64,000 bases of DNA from Mariniphaga sp. (GCA_019429205.1 JAHYIT010000003.1:22891-86890), one strand, 5' to 3'. Shown: positions 17,645-27,706, counted from the stretch's first letter. A program made the numbers and translations. The notes: generated by a model from the letters alone, not told the origin.

Positions 17645-18108
17645 TTTTCGAAATGATAAAGAAAAGTGACCAATGCATCGTATGCAGGCTTTTTCTGACC
17701 TTCAATTTCTACCACAATTTTCACCTGAATCCTGGCAATCCCACGTAAATTCTTTATGTCGTGCAACGAAACCATGGCCCTGATTTTATCGTTTACCAAA
17801 ACAGGTTGCTGAAATTTTAGTTTTTCAATGCCATAGTTTACAATCATTTTCACATTACGCACATCAACAATGGAATACCAAAGGTAAGTAAGCATGGAAA
17901 CGGTTAAATACCCATGAGCAATGGTTGTTTTAAAAGGCGATTCTTTGGCAGCTCGTTCAGGGTCGGTGTGAATCCACTGGTAATCGAGTGTAGCGTCGGC
18001 AAATTTATCGATTTGTTCCTGGGTAATCTGTATAAACTCTGATGTCCCAATTTCTTTTCCGAGAAATGATTCAAATTCTTCGTAACTATTAATGATTGTT
18101 TTTCCCAT
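17641..18108 (-). CDS. MaoC family dehydratase (enoyl-CoA hydratase-like)
   Basis: The 155-aa single hot-dog protein has the hydratase motif FADATLDYQWIHTDPERA (Asp and His as the catalytic pair) followed by IAHGYLTVSM. MaoC-like proteins of this size are (R)-specific enoyl-CoA or beta-hydroxyacyl hydratases, usually in fatty-acid or polyketide-related metabolism. It is convergent with the phosphatase gene, sharing 4 bp at the ends. No substrate can be inferred from neighbours. Confidence 0.88.
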   Translation of the reverse strand: MGKTIINSYEEFESFLGKEIGTSEFIQITQEQIDKFADATLDYQWIHTDPERAAKESPFKTTIAHGYLTVSMLTYLWYSIVDVRNVKMIVNYGIEKLKFQQPVLVNDKIRAMVSLHDIKNLRGIARIQVKIVVEIEGQKKPAYDALVTFLYHFEN

Positions 18109-18297
18109 ATTGAGTTAATATTTTTATGGCTGCAAAGAAAACCATTTTCCACCTTTTACAGAAGAAAAAAGCTCCGGCAACTGAAAATTCATACAGCTTT
18201 CGGAAAACTTTTCCGAATATTAAGCCTGACTGTTCCAAACTTAAACAAGACTGATTTGTTTGATAAATTTCTCACCTTTGCAGTTACGCATTTCAAT

Positions 18298-19233
18298 ATG
18301 AAAAAATTAGTAAGCAGCACAACATTTCTGGCACTCGTTGCCACCTGGCTCTGGTCCACTGCATTTGTGGGTGTCAAAATCGGATTGGAATACCACACAC
18401 CACTACAGTTTGCAGGTATTCGATTTTTTATTTCCGGAATTCTGATTTTCATTCTGTTTGGAAATTACAGCAGGTTCTTCCGTGAAATTAAAGCGAACCT
18501 TAAACTGGTGTTATGGCTTTCACTCATTCAGATTTTTGCACAATATGCACTTTTTTATAGCGGATTAAATCTGGTTCCGGGAGCACTCGGCGCCATGATA
18601 ATCGGTTCGTCTCCCCTTTTTATTGCCATTGTAGCCCACTTTGCTTTCCAAAACGACAAAATGACCTCAATGAAAACCTTTAGTATTCTGATTGGTGTGG
18701 CCGGAATTGCAGTTATCACCCTTGGACGAACAAAAGTTGAGATGCGCGGAGAACTTGAATTTTTGGGCATTGGACTGCTTTTAGTAAACAACCTGGTTGC
18801 CGGGTACGCCAATGTACTGGTTTCCAAATCGCCCAAAGGAATTTCGCCACTCGTACTCAGTTCATCAACCCTGATTATTGGGGGACTTTTGCTTTCTTTA
18901 GTTTCCATTCCGGTTGAAGGGATCAACACCGGTCCATTCCCTTCTAAATACTATATTGCGCTGGCCTGGCTTAGTTTTTTATCGGCAGCAGCTATTTCTA
19001 TCTGGTTTGTTTTATTGAAACGCCCGGGAGTAAAAGTGTCTATATTAAATGTTTGGAAATTTATGATTCCGGTTTCAGGCGCTATTTTGAGTTGGATTAT
19101 TCTGGAAAATGAAAAACCCGATTTACCTTCCATCATAGGAATGATGGGCATTGCAGGTTCGCTACTTGCCCTGAATTATGCAAACCGAAAGTCCATGAAA
19201 AAGGCCGAACTCCAAAAAGCCCGGCCTGAATAA
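18298..19233 (+). CDS. DMT superfamily transporter with EamA domains
   Basis: The ATG at 18298 (MKKLVSSTTFLALVATWLW) removes a 14-residue hydrophilic extension in the ORF track. The 311-aa protein has ten predicted membrane helices in two EamA halves; STAFVGVKIGLEY and LGAMIIGSSPLFIAIVAH are typical, and the second half includes WFVLLKRPGVKVSI. It should export or import a small metabolite across the inner membrane; EamA sequences do not predict the substrate. A GGCC-rich inverted repeat sits at the very end of the gene. Confidence 0.88.
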   Translation: MKKLVSSTTFLALVATWLWSTAFVGVKIGLEYHTPLQFAGIRFFISGILIFILFGNYSRFFREIKANLKLVLWLSLIQIFAQYALFYSGLNLVPGALGAMIIGSSPLFIAIVAHFAFQNDKMTSMKTFSILIGVAGIAVITLGRTKVEMRGELEFLGIGLLLVNNLVAGYANVLVSKSPKGISPLVLSSSTLIIGGLLLSLVSIPVEGINTGPFPSKYYIALAWLSFLSAAAISIWFVLLKRPGVKVSILNVWKFMIPVSGAILSWIILENEKPDLPSIIGMMGIAGSLLALNYANRKSMKKAELQKARPE

Positions 19234-19250
19234 ATGAAATATTTTAGCTG

Positions 19251-20084
19251 TTAATTTTCATCCAGTACCAGTAATTCAATTTTCCTGAAATCTGTCGGAT
19301 GGCTTTCGGCCTGAATGGATATTGATCCGGAGGTAATTATTTTATCTCCAAATTCTGAAAGCATTTTATCGTAATATTGGTCCCGGGGATCGAGTTGTGG
19401 CTGTTCGTAGCTCATTACTTCTTCACCTTCCACAAAATGGCGGATTATTTCACTGCCCCTGACTTCAACTTCAACAGTTACCCACTGGTCGCCATGAAAA
19501 GTTTTTGAATCTGATGTAGTACAATGTTGTTCAACCAAAACGCCATCCATAACCACATTGGTTCCCGGCGTACAAAGATTCATAGTTGAACGTTCATCGG
19601 TTCCGTTTCCGCCCAGTAACTGAACTTCAATTGAAGTTGGAAAATCCTGGTCAATTTCCATCGATTCAGCGCTTTGCCCGTGCAACATTAATCCGTTGTT
19701 TCGGAATGCCCAGCCGGGACCACCTTTTACTTGTTCGCCTACAAAGCGATATTCCACCCTCAACCGGTAATGCGAAAATTCACCGTTATAAAACATGTGG
19801 CCAAACTGACTTCCCCATTCTTCCCATTCGTCGTAACTGACACGCAGCAAACCGTCTTCTACCCTGAAAGTATTATTAAAATTATCCCCCAATTCATAAC
19901 CTGTAAACTTAATTTGCCAGTCGTTCAGATCTTTTCCATTAAATAACTGTATCCAGTTCTCTCCGGATTCAACCTGAGCCGATTTTTCACTTCCCTGCTG
20001 GGATTTTTGTCCTGAGCCACAGGAAGCAAATAAAAACACTGTGCCAATAACGACAGATATAATACTTAAAGTTAAAACTCGCAT
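19251..20084 (-). CDS. DUF1080 (3-keto-disaccharide hydrolase-type) lipoprotein
   Basis: The 277-aa protein has a lipobox (VFLFASCGSGQ). The mature part is a DUF1080 jelly-roll: WIQLFNGKDLNDWQIKF, LRVSYDEWEEWGSQFG and ending DFRKIELLVL. Related domains hydrolyse 3-keto-disaccharides or bind glycans. WAFRNNGLMLHGQSAESM and MEIDQDFPTSIEVQLLGG place it in the subfamily with a carbohydrate-lectin-like face. A second, shorter DUF1080 protein is at 50761. The reaction is inferred at family level only. A TACCTTTA-like box is visible upstream on the minus strand. Confidence 0.85.
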   Translation of the reverse strand: MRVLTLSIISVVIGTVFLFASCGSGQKSQQGSEKSAQVESGENWIQLFNGKDLNDWQIKFTGYELGDNFNNTFRVEDGLLRVSYDEWEEWGSQFGHMFYNGEFSHYRLRVEYRFVGEQVKGGPGWAFRNNGLMLHGQSAESMEIDQDFPTSIEVQLLGGNGTDERSTMNLCTPGTNVVMDGVLVEQHCTTSDSKTFHGDQWVTVEVEVRGSEIIRHFVEGEEVMSYEQPQLDPRDQYYDKMLSEFGDKIITSGSISIQAESHPTDFRKIELLVLDEN

Positions 20085-20452
20085 AGAATTACGTTTAAAT
20101 CATTTAACATTAAAAGAAAGGTAAAGGTAAATAAAATACATCATGTTTTTCTAAATGTGCTGTAAAATTCATTAAAAGAAAGGGTGTTTGAATCCAATAA
20201 ATGGGAAAATAAATAGCAGAAAATTCAATTTCTGAATAAATGATAATTTATTGTTAACAAAAAAAATGTAAAATACTGTTAGGATATGTAAAAAAATTCC
20301 TATTCATTTTATTTACAGGAATTACATTCTCTTTTATACCATCATACCTATTAAAAATCAAACTGACCAAAAGCAACCGAAAATTTAATTTGGTGAAACA
20401 GTCCCGATAAAATCTTATTGCAGATACGTATTTCTCCCTTTGCTAATTTTTT
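20085..20452. other. gene-free intergenic region (368 bp)
   Basis: AT-rich region between the divergent-free pair of minus-strand genes DUF1080 and M28. No open frame of meaning, repeat or RNA is visible. It contains runs of AAAGAAAGG and possible upstream control sequence for the DUF1080 gene. Confidence 0.6.
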
Positions 20453-22231
20453 TTACAACTGAATTATCAAAACAGTTTCTTGTTCATCGCGAAGAATATC
20501 TACGGAAATAGTTTGCCCGGCTTCCAGGGTTTGCAACCGGCTCATATAGTCGTAAATATTTCCCACTTTTTTCCCGTTAATTGCGGTAATGATATCACCC
20601 TTTTTCATTCCGCCCAAATCAGCAGGTTTACCTTTTGTTACTGCATCAATGCGAAGGCCCCTTTCTTCCAGTCCGGCGTAATCGGGCATAATTCCCAGAG
20701 AAACTTTAAAACGTCCTCCCCTGCTCCTTTGAAATTTAGCCCCGGATTCCTGAAAAGTTAGTGCACTGGCACGCGTAGCCAATTCATGTACCAGCAAATG
20801 GGCAAATTCCGTTACTCTTTTTGTTCCTTCGTAATTTATGGAACCGGTTTCGTCTAAAGGAGTGTGGTAATCAGAATGAGCTCCCGTAGAAATAAAAAAC
20901 ACCGGAATATCCTGTAAATAAAAAGAAGCATGGTCAGATGGGCCAATGCCTTCGCCGGAAAGTGCCAGCTTAAACCCCGGATTCAACCGGTTGATTATTT
21001 CTTCGGTTTCCTTTGCGGTTTGAGTTCCTCCAATACTTAAAGCATTGCTCATGGAATCGAGCCTGCCAACCATATCGAAATTGAACATAGCAACCATATT
21101 TTCTGTATTAACAGGTGGATTTACAGTAAAAGCTTTTGAACCTATTAAGCCCATTTCTTCGGCGCCAAACGCAGCGAAGATAATACTTCTCCGGTTTTTC
21201 TTTTCTCCGGCCAGTTTTTCTGCCAGTTCAATAACTGCTGCAACTCCTGAAGCATTGTCATCTGCGCCATAATGAACTGCCAAAGTATCTACTGCTCTTG
21301 ACCCCGAGCCCTGCCCGCCCATTCCCAAATGGTCGTAATGCGCTCCAACAATAATATATTCGTCCTTCAATTCAGAATCGGTTCCCGGCAAAAGGGCAAC
21401 AATATTCTGTGATTCTGCCATTTCGAGCACCATATTTATATTTGCAGAAACAGCAGCTTTTGTTTCAATAGTAATGGAGGTGTTTTTTTCTTTGATTTCT
21501 GATTCGAGGGTTTCAATGGTATATCCTGTTTCGTGTAACATTACATTGGCGACTGAGCGGGTAACCTGAATTACCGGAATCGGATACCTGCTGACATTTT
21601 TATCGAAAAAAAGCGGAGATAATTCATCTTTCTCATTGAATGCAGTGCCCGCAACCAAAATTAATCCGGCAGCATTTTTATCGGAAGCTTTTAATGCCTT
21701 GGCCCGTTCTGTGGAAAACTCGACAAACGCACTTTGCGGATTTTCCAGGTCAGGATCTCCCTGTAGCGCCAGTATCCATTTCCCCGAAACATTCAGATTT
21801 TTAAAGTCATTCCATTGAATTGGATCCTGGTCAATTTCCAGTCCGTAGCCGGCGAAAACAACCTTAGCCTCTACATTCGTATTGGCAGAAAATGCATAAG
21901 GCAAAAAATCCGATTCAACCTGAAAGTTTTCATCATCGACTTCGAGTAAATTATTCCCTCCCAACCGGGCCGAAGTAACCAGCTCAAATTTCTGAAAACC
22001 ATTTTCAAAAAGCAATTGAAGCCCGGCATTTTCAAATTTTTCCCGAATAAAAACTGCCGCCAGACTATCGCCCGGTTCTCCGGTTTTTCTTCCTTTAAGT
22101 GAATCAGAAGCAAGGTAATAAATCGTTTTTTGCAGATCTTCAACAGTAATATCCGGATTGAACTTTGCAGAACAAGAAGCTGCAATAATTAAAACAAGTG
22201 CGTAAAAAATATTTCTCATTTGTTGTATCAA
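20453..22231 (-). CDS. M28 family aminopeptidase lipoprotein with PA and PDZ domains
   Basis: The 592-aa protein has a lipobox (IIAASCSAK) and four parts: a short N-terminal region, a PA-type insert (AKVVFAGYGLEI, GKWILALQGDPDL) around residues 110-230, an M28 zinc peptidase and a C-terminal PDZ domain. The metal ligands are in GAHYDHLG, GADDNASGVAA, FGAEEMGLIGS, NFDMVGR and HSDYHTPLD, all present. KGDIITAINGKKVGN is the PDZ core. It should remove N-terminal residues from peptides in the periplasm. The neighbouring VWA operon reads divergently from a 126-bp gap. Confidence 0.92.
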   Translation of the reverse strand: MIQQMRNIFYALVLIIAASCSAKFNPDITVEDLQKTIYYLASDSLKGRKTGEPGDSLAAVFIREKFENAGLQLLFENGFQKFELVTSARLGGNNLLEVDDENFQVESDFLPYAFSANTNVEAKVVFAGYGLEIDQDPIQWNDFKNLNVSGKWILALQGDPDLENPQSAFVEFSTERAKALKASDKNAAGLILVAGTAFNEKDELSPLFFDKNVSRYPIPVIQVTRSVANVMLHETGYTIETLESEIKEKNTSITIETKAAVSANINMVLEMAESQNIVALLPGTDSELKDEYIIVGAHYDHLGMGGQGSGSRAVDTLAVHYGADDNASGVAAVIELAEKLAGEKKNRRSIIFAAFGAEEMGLIGSKAFTVNPPVNTENMVAMFNFDMVGRLDSMSNALSIGGTQTAKETEEIINRLNPGFKLALSGEGIGPSDHASFYLQDIPVFFISTGAHSDYHTPLDETGSINYEGTKRVTEFAHLLVHELATRASALTFQESGAKFQRSRGGRFKVSLGIMPDYAGLEERGLRIDAVTKGKPADLGGMKKGDIITAINGKKVGNIYDYMSRLQTLEAGQTISVDILRDEQETVLIIQL

Positions 22232-22357
22232 TTTATGAATTCTGAATTAGTTTCCGGTTTCTCTACACTTTTAAATTTAGGGTAATAATACGCAATATTC
22301 GCCGTATTAAAAAGGAGTTATGTATATTTACAACCGCTAATTAAAAAGGGATATCCA

Positions 22358-24445
22358 TTGATTTCATTCGGAATAAAATATTGGTTTGTTATTTTACTTA
22401 TATTGCTGATTGCTGCTGCCGGCATTGTACTTTTGCTCTATTTCAGAAATAAAGACAACCGGGAATTGACTAAAAATCAGAGAACCATTTTAATGATATT
22501 TAGGTTTTTTTCATTTTCCCTAATCGCTTTTTTGTTGTTGTCTCCGTTTATAAAAAGCCTGAAAAAAATGGTGCAAAATCCGCTGATTATTGCTGCATGG
22601 GACAACTCAGGATCGATTGCTTCAACCGGCGATTCACTGCAGCTAACCAGCGAAATGATTCAGTTAAAAAACAAAATTTCTGATGAATTGGGAAGTAATT
22701 ACAATTTGGTTCATTACACTTTTGGACAGGAAACGAAATTTGATGGTGAAATTAATTTTTCAGACAAGAAATCGGACTACAGCAACCTGATTAACACATT
22801 GAACAACAACCATTTTAATGAAAATATCGGGGCCTTGTTGCTTGCGGGGGATGGCATTTACAATCAGGGAAAAAATCCGGTGAATATGCTGGAAAATATT
22901 AATTTCCCGGTTTATTCTATTGGACTCGGCGACACCACCGAAATAACCGATGCACGCATCCAGGGCATCAAAGCAAACCGAACCTCCTTTTCCGGGAATC
23001 GTTTCCCGATTGAAATTGATACCCGCTTTTTAAAACTAAAAAACAGTTCGCTAAGACTAACCGTGTATGAAGGTGAAAAAGAGGTTGCCCAAACTGTAAT
23101 TACGCCTTCAAACAACGACTATTTTTATTCCCAACAATTTATTCTTGATGCCGGAGATCCCGGACTTAAGCGATTTACTGCAACCATTGAAGTTGCTGAA
23201 AATGAAAAAAATACCAGAAACAACACCGACCATTTTGTTGTAAATGTGCTCGAAAACAAGCAAAAAATACTCATCCTTTCCGATGGAGCTCATCCCGACA
23301 TTGGCGCTATAAAAAACACACTTGAACAACAAAAATCTTACGATGTTTCTGTTTTTACCGAAGAACCTTATCCGTCCAATTTTTCCGATTTTAACCTGGT
23401 AATTTTGAATCAGTTGCCAACTTCAGGAAAATCAATGGCCAATATCGTTGAAAGTGAAGTGAACCAAAAAGTTCCGTTGCTTTTTATTGTTGGCGGCAAA
23501 ACTTTTCTGCCCCAATTAAATGCACTGGCGCAAGGTTCAACAGTGCAACCAAGGGCAGGCACGGCAGAAGAAGCGCAGGCGTTTATAAATCCGGCTTATG
23601 CAAATTTCACCTTAAGTGAAAACTTCCGGGAAGTCCTTGGAAAATTTCCGCCTCTGATGGTACCTTTTGCCAATTATCAGCTTGAGCCGGAATTTAATAC
23701 GTTGTTTTTTCAAAAAATTAAAAATATTGAAACTGGCAAACCTTTAATTTCAACAGGAATTTTTAAAGGGAAAAAAGTTGGTTTTGTTTTTGGCGAAGGA
23801 ATCTGGCGCTGGCGGCTGAATAATTATTTTCAAAACCAAACCCATGCACAATTTAATGAACTTTTAAATCAGCTTGTTCAATACCTTTCATTACGTGAAA
23901 ATGAAGATAATTTCATTGTAAATTATGAATTGGTTTATACTGAAATTGACCCGGTAATATTTAGTGCAGAAGTTTATAACGATGTTTTTGAACGCATTAC
24001 GAATGAAGAAGTTACAATTGTGCTGAGTAACGAAAACGGTAATGAACTGGATTTTACTTTTGATGTGCGTAATAACGGCTATTTTCTGAATGCCGGAAAT
24101 CTGCCCGTCGGCAATTATACATTGAATGCAAAAGTTACAGTTGGAAATCAAACCTTCTCAGAAACAGGTAATTTTGCTGTAACAGCAGTAAACATTGAAA
24201 ATATTGTAACCCAGGCTAACCACCGCATGTTGTACCAGTTATCGGCACAAACAGGTGGTGCATTTTTTTCACAAAACGAAGTTAGTCAGGCAATTGAAGA
24301 TATAAAAAACAGCGACAAACTGAAACCGGTAAGTTACTTCCAGGAAATGATTACTGAATTGTTGAACCTGCGATGGCTGTTTTTCGTTGTGCTGTTATTG
24401 TTAAGTGTGGAATGGTTTTTGAGAAAGTACTGGGGAATTTACTAA
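22358..24445 (+). CDS. VWA-like domain membrane protein
   Basis: The track uses a TTG start at 22358; no ATG fits the N-terminal membrane helix, and AAGGGATA precedes the TTG at a normal distance. The 695-aa protein has two N-terminal helices (YWFVILLILLIAAAGIVLLL; FFSFSLIAFLLLSPF), a soluble domain starting with IIAAWDNSGS (DxSxS MIDAS-like), and one C-terminal helix near WLFFVVLLLL. Glutamine-amidotransferase-like and Ig-like segments lie between. This layout occurs in BatA/DUF4159-like proteins. No enzymatic residues are evident. Three DUF6340 lipoprotein genes follow within 16 bp or with overlap, forming one operon; a joint envelope role is inferred. Confidence 0.65.
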   Translation: MISFGIKYWFVILLILLIAAAGIVLLLYFRNKDNRELTKNQRTILMIFRFFSFSLIAFLLLSPFIKSLKKMVQNPLIIAAWDNSGSIASTGDSLQLTSEMIQLKNKISDELGSNYNLVHYTFGQETKFDGEINFSDKKSDYSNLINTLNNNHFNENIGALLLAGDGIYNQGKNPVNMLENINFPVYSIGLGDTTEITDARIQGIKANRTSFSGNRFPIEIDTRFLKLKNSSLRLTVYEGEKEVAQTVITPSNNDYFYSQQFILDAGDPGLKRFTATIEVAENEKNTRNNTDHFVVNVLENKQKILILSDGAHPDIGAIKNTLEQQKSYDVSVFTEEPYPSNFSDFNLVILNQLPTSGKSMANIVESEVNQKVPLLFIVGGKTFLPQLNALAQGSTVQPRAGTAEEAQAFINPAYANFTLSENFREVLGKFPPLMVPFANYQLEPEFNTLFFQKIKNIETGKPLISTGIFKGKKVGFVFGEGIWRWRLNNYFQNQTHAQFNELLNQLVQYLSLRENEDNFIVNYELVYTEIDPVIFSAEVYNDVFERITNEEVTIVLSNENGNELDFTFDVRNNGYFLNAGNLPVGNYTLNAKVTVGNQTFSETGNFAVTAVNIENIVTQANHRMLYQLSAQTGGAFFSQNEVSQAIEDIKNSDKLKPVSYFQEMITELLNLRWLFFVVLLLLSVEWFLRKYWGIY

Positions 24446-24461
24446 AGGAGACTTTCAATTC

Positions 24462-25517
24462 ATGAAAAAATATATCAGAAACAGTATAAAACCGGGAATG
24501 TTACTTCTCTTAGCATTGCTGGCCTTTTCGTGTATTTCAACCCGCACCCTGGTAATCGACATTCCTCAGCCTGCTGCCAGTGAATTGCCGGCAACAATTC
24601 AAAGCCTCACCCTGGTTTCGCAAACTGTTGATGAAAAATATACAAACCTGGAATCAGATTCGCTTCAAAAATTTTTTTACGAACAGCGGTTCAATCTTGA
24701 TACTTTGATATACGATTTTCAGGTAGCCGACACTACTCTAAAAGCCTTAGGCGAACTACTATTTGAATCGGGCCGTTACGATTATGTCATTCCCGAAGAC
24801 CGTTTTTTGGATGCACCCGGCACTTCGCTTTTAGCCCATGAAATTCCCTGGGAAATGGTGAACCATTTGTGTGAAACGTTTCAAACAGATGCCGTACTTT
24901 CACTCGATCATTTAAAAACCAGGGTAATAACCAGTTTTAATAATGAAACATTTTTCGACCCGTTTCAGGGTGGATTTAACTCGGCAGCAAGAGCCGGCAT
25001 GAAAATTCAGTACGAAGCGTTGTTTCGGGTATATGACCCTTCGCAGGAAAAAATACTGCTTCGCCAGTTTATTACCGATACATTGTACTGGGAAGATGCC
25101 GATGTTTCGGCGCGCAGTTTATTCAGCCGGTTTACTCCGGTAAAACAGGCACTTACAGAAACAGGAATTGTAATAGCACTCGAACTAACTGATAAAATTG
25201 CCATTCGCTGGCGGCCGGAAAGAAGAACTTATTTTGTAAAAGGAAATTCTGAATTCCGTCAGGCCAACCAGAATGCCAATGAGGGCGACTGGCTGACGGC
25301 TGTTGAAAAGTGGAAGGAAATTGCAGAAAAAGCAGGATCAAAAACACTAAGAAGCAAGGCAGAGCTAAATACTGCACTGGGATACGAAATTCTGGGCAAT
25401 ATTGATTTGGCTATTGAGTGGGCATTAAATTCCTATAACACCATGTACCGCCCGCTTACCCACGAGTATCTCGAAACCCTAAGACGAAGGAAAACCGAAT
25501 TAAAAGCAGCGGAATGA
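24462..25517 (+). CDS. DUF6340-like lipoprotein, paralogue 1
   Basis: The 351-aa protein has a lipobox (LLAFSCISTRTL) and starts 16 bp after the VWA gene. The N-terminal half resembles the DUF6340 N-terminal domain (IDIPQPAASELPATIQSL; DSLQKFFYEQRFN). The C-terminal ~100 residues contain a TPR-like pair (GDWLTAVEKWKEIAEKAGSK, then LNTALGYEILGNIDLAIEW). Two homologues follow. The family is confined to Bacteroidota and has no assigned function; surface-exposed envelope assembly is a possibility only. The stop overlaps the next start by 4 bp (ATGA). Confidence 0.72.
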   Translation: MKKYIRNSIKPGMLLLLALLAFSCISTRTLVIDIPQPAASELPATIQSLTLVSQTVDEKYTNLESDSLQKFFYEQRFNLDTLIYDFQVADTTLKALGELLFESGRYDYVIPEDRFLDAPGTSLLAHEIPWEMVNHLCETFQTDAVLSLDHLKTRVITSFNNETFFDPFQGGFNSAARAGMKIQYEALFRVYDPSQEKILLRQFITDTLYWEDADVSARSLFSRFTPVKQALTETGIVIALELTDKIAIRWRPERRTYFVKGNSEFRQANQNANEGDWLTAVEKWKEIAEKAGSKTLRSKAELNTALGYEILGNIDLAIEWALNSYNTMYRPLTHEYLETLRRRKTELKAAE

Positions 25518-26557
25518 AAGCAAAAGTTTATCCTGTATTTTTCATTGCACTGTGGCTTGCATCGTGTACTGTTTATAAGGAATACCCCATAGAAATTTAC
25601 AAACCGGGTGAGGCAAATATTCCTCCTTCAGCAAAAAATGCAGCCGTTGTTTACCGCAATTTCAAATACCAGGAGGATACACTTCAACACTATTACAAAA
25701 ATGATTTCCTGCTTGTAAAAGCAAAAAACGACCCCGAAAATCTGGACAGTATTCTGGCAACCGTCTGCATTAACGAACTGGCAACCGATTTGAAAAACAA
25801 CAATGCATACGAAGATATCTATATTTTCCCCACAAATATTTTTGAAAGGCACACGGGTGAACATTTAAACAATCTTCCGCCCGACGTGATACAGCATGTT
25901 TCCCAGGCATCTGAGGCTGATTTGTTAATCGTATTGGAAACATTTTCCTCGTTTTTTTCATCCTATCCACAAACGTTCGACACCCCGAAAACCAACGAAG
26001 TAATAACCGTTGCCGTGTGGGGAATTTACGACCCGGCAAAAAAGGCGAATATTGAACGGAAAACCATGATTGACACCGTTTTTTGGAACGGATACGACGA
26101 TGAAGGGAATTACCGGAAAGGCTATACACCACCACCCCGACTTACGGCTTTGGAATTGGCTTCAGCTTTGGCCGGTAAAAATTATGCCAAACGATTTTAT
26201 GCCACCTGGCAAACCGTTAACCGGATGTATTCCGTTCCACCACTGCCGGATTTTTCTGATGCCGCGTTTTATTTTGAAGAAGGAAAATGGGAACAGGCTA
26301 TTGCGCTTTGGCAAAAATATGCCGACGACAGTAATGGAAAAATGGCCATTAATGCCCGGTACAACCTGGCACTGGCGTATGAATTAAAAGACGATTTGGA
26401 AACCGCACAAAAATGGCTGACGGCTGCGCTTGATCTTGCTTCGCGGTATAAAAGCCGAAACGACATTAAAACAATTCTAACCTACCAGAAAATTCTGGAT
26501 ACCCGGAGGAAAGAGCTTATTAAACTCAGCAGAAACCATAATGAAAATCTTCCCTAA
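25514..26557 (+). CDS. DUF6340-like lipoprotein, paralogue 2
   Basis: The 347-aa lipoprotein (lipobox LWLASCTVY) repeats the layout of its neighbour: an N-terminal proline-rich entry (YPIEIYKPGEANIPP), a DUF6340-like core (NELATDLKNNNAYEDIYIF) and a C-terminal TPR-like pair (EGKWEQAIALWQKYADD; YNLALAYELKDDLETAQKW). It overlaps paralogue 1 by 4 bp and paralogue 3 by 17 bp, so the three come from one message. Function unknown. Confidence 0.72.
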   Translation: MKAKVYPVFFIALWLASCTVYKEYPIEIYKPGEANIPPSAKNAAVVYRNFKYQEDTLQHYYKNDFLLVKAKNDPENLDSILATVCINELATDLKNNNAYEDIYIFPTNIFERHTGEHLNNLPPDVIQHVSQASEADLLIVLETFSSFFSSYPQTFDTPKTNEVITVAVWGIYDPAKKANIERKTMIDTVFWNGYDDEGNYRKGYTPPPRLTALELASALAGKNYAKRFYATWQTVNRMYSVPPLPDFSDAAFYFEEGKWEQAIALWQKYADDSNGKMAINARYNLALAYELKDDLETAQKWLTAALDLASRYKSRNDIKTILTYQKILDTRRKELIKLSRNHNENLP

Positions 26558-27529
26558 AATTAAAATTCTGGTTTTTGCCGGAATAATTTTATCAGGATGT
26601 AACACACTTTACAACTCCAAAGCAATTAGCATTGAAATTTTTGTGCCTGCCAAAGCGATTTTTCCGGAAAAAATTGACACCATTGACATACGTTTCAACA
26701 ATTTCAATGCAACATATAACCCTAATTTCGCAGCCTACATTGAAAATGGAAAACAACTGGTTGATACAATAAATACAGATAGTGCTGCAGCAGAAGTATA
26801 TTACCGCAAAAAGAAAACAGCGCAGTAAGATACCTGAACCCTTTGCTGGGGTTGTATTCCAGAGAAGAGTTGGCTCAACTGGCCGATTCAACAAATTCAA
26901 AAATGCTGTTGTCGTTAGATTATTTTGCAACTGTTGACAGAAAATATGCATTCGACAAACAAAAGACAGCAGAATTTTTTGATGTATTTGTAATTGCATA
27001 CTGGAATTTTTATGACCTGAAGAATTTACGATTATCTTATTATTACGATAGGGTTGACACAGTCACCTGGGATTTTCATGAAAGAATAGAAATCTTCCCG
27101 CCAAGAGAGGAGGCCATTCAAAAAGCATCCGAAATTTCAGCTGTTCAGTTTGCCGGGTTTCTTATTCCACATTGGATTGCCGTAGAACGTTTGTATTACC
27201 GGTCGGGCCAAATTGACCTGAAAAAAACTGATGCATTGGTTGCAGAAGAAAAATGGCTGGAAGCAGCAGAAATCTGGCGGAAACATGTTGAAAGCCCGAA
27301 CAAAAAGATAGCAGCAAAAAGCAGGTTCAATATGGCGCTGGCGTGCGAAATGCTGGGCCGGTTAGATGCGGCAGTTGATTGGGCAGTGCAGTCGTACCTC
27401 GTTTTTGGACAGAAAAACCCGGTGCATGAACAAAATAGCCTGGAATATATCAATATTTTAAATCAGCGAAAAATGGATATCAAACGAGTTGAATATCAGT
27501 TTAACCCGAAGTCCCTACCCCTGCAATGA
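26541..27529 (+). pseudogene. DUF6340-like lipoprotein, paralogue 3, frameshifted
   Basis: Paralogue 3 starts at 26541 (MKIFPKIKILVFAGIILSGCN, a lipoprotein signal) but its frame stops at 26828. The same family continues in the frame of the downstream ORF: LPLLGLYSREELAQLADST, then the C-terminal TPR-like pair (EEKWLEAAEIWRKHVES; FNMALACEMLGRLDAAVDW). The switch lies in the A-rich CGCAAAAAGAAAACAGC at about 26805-26820. Re-reading one base there joins EVYYRK to ENSAVRYLNP, which aligns with the siblings, so one base appears to have been lost. The gene is otherwise intact. A sequencing slip in the A-run or programmed slippage is not excluded. Confidence 0.8.
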
Positions 27530-27564
27530 AAACAGCCGGCCCAAACCGGACCAGCTGTTTTTTC
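27529..27564 (+). terminator. rho-independent terminator after the VWA-DUF6340 operon
   Basis: AAAACAGC ... GCTGTTTTTT forms an 8-bp stem with a further inner CCGG/CCGG pairing, ending in a T-run, directly after the stop of paralogue 3. Confidence 0.75.
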
Positions 27565-27605
27565 AAAATTTTCTATAACTCCTAACGTCATGTCAAACGT
27601 GTTTT

Positions 27606-27686
27606 GTCATTTCGAATCCGCCGGCTGGCGGATGAGAAATCTGTTTTAACAAATAGAGATTTCTCCTCATTCTTCGTCGAAATGAC
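27606..27686. repeat. REP-like palindromic element
   Basis: GTCATTTCGA at the left and TCGAAATGAC at the right are exact inverted repeats. An inner pair GAGAAATCT / AGATTTCTC lies between them. Outside, TGTCAA (about 27593) and TTGACA (about 27697) extend the symmetry. Interspersed elements with the same outer sequence are common in Bacteroidota genomes. It occupies the gap between the operon and the GH51 gene and can fold into a long hairpin. Confidence 0.75.
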
Positions 27687-27706
27687 ATTTCAAAGTTGAC
27701 ACAGCA

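Noticed and set aside
26805-26820. Programmed -1 frameshift in DUF6340 paralogue 3
   Set aside because: C AAA AAG lacks the full X XXY YYZ heptamer and no stimulatory structure was identified; siblings have no frameshift. A single-base loss is the simpler reading.
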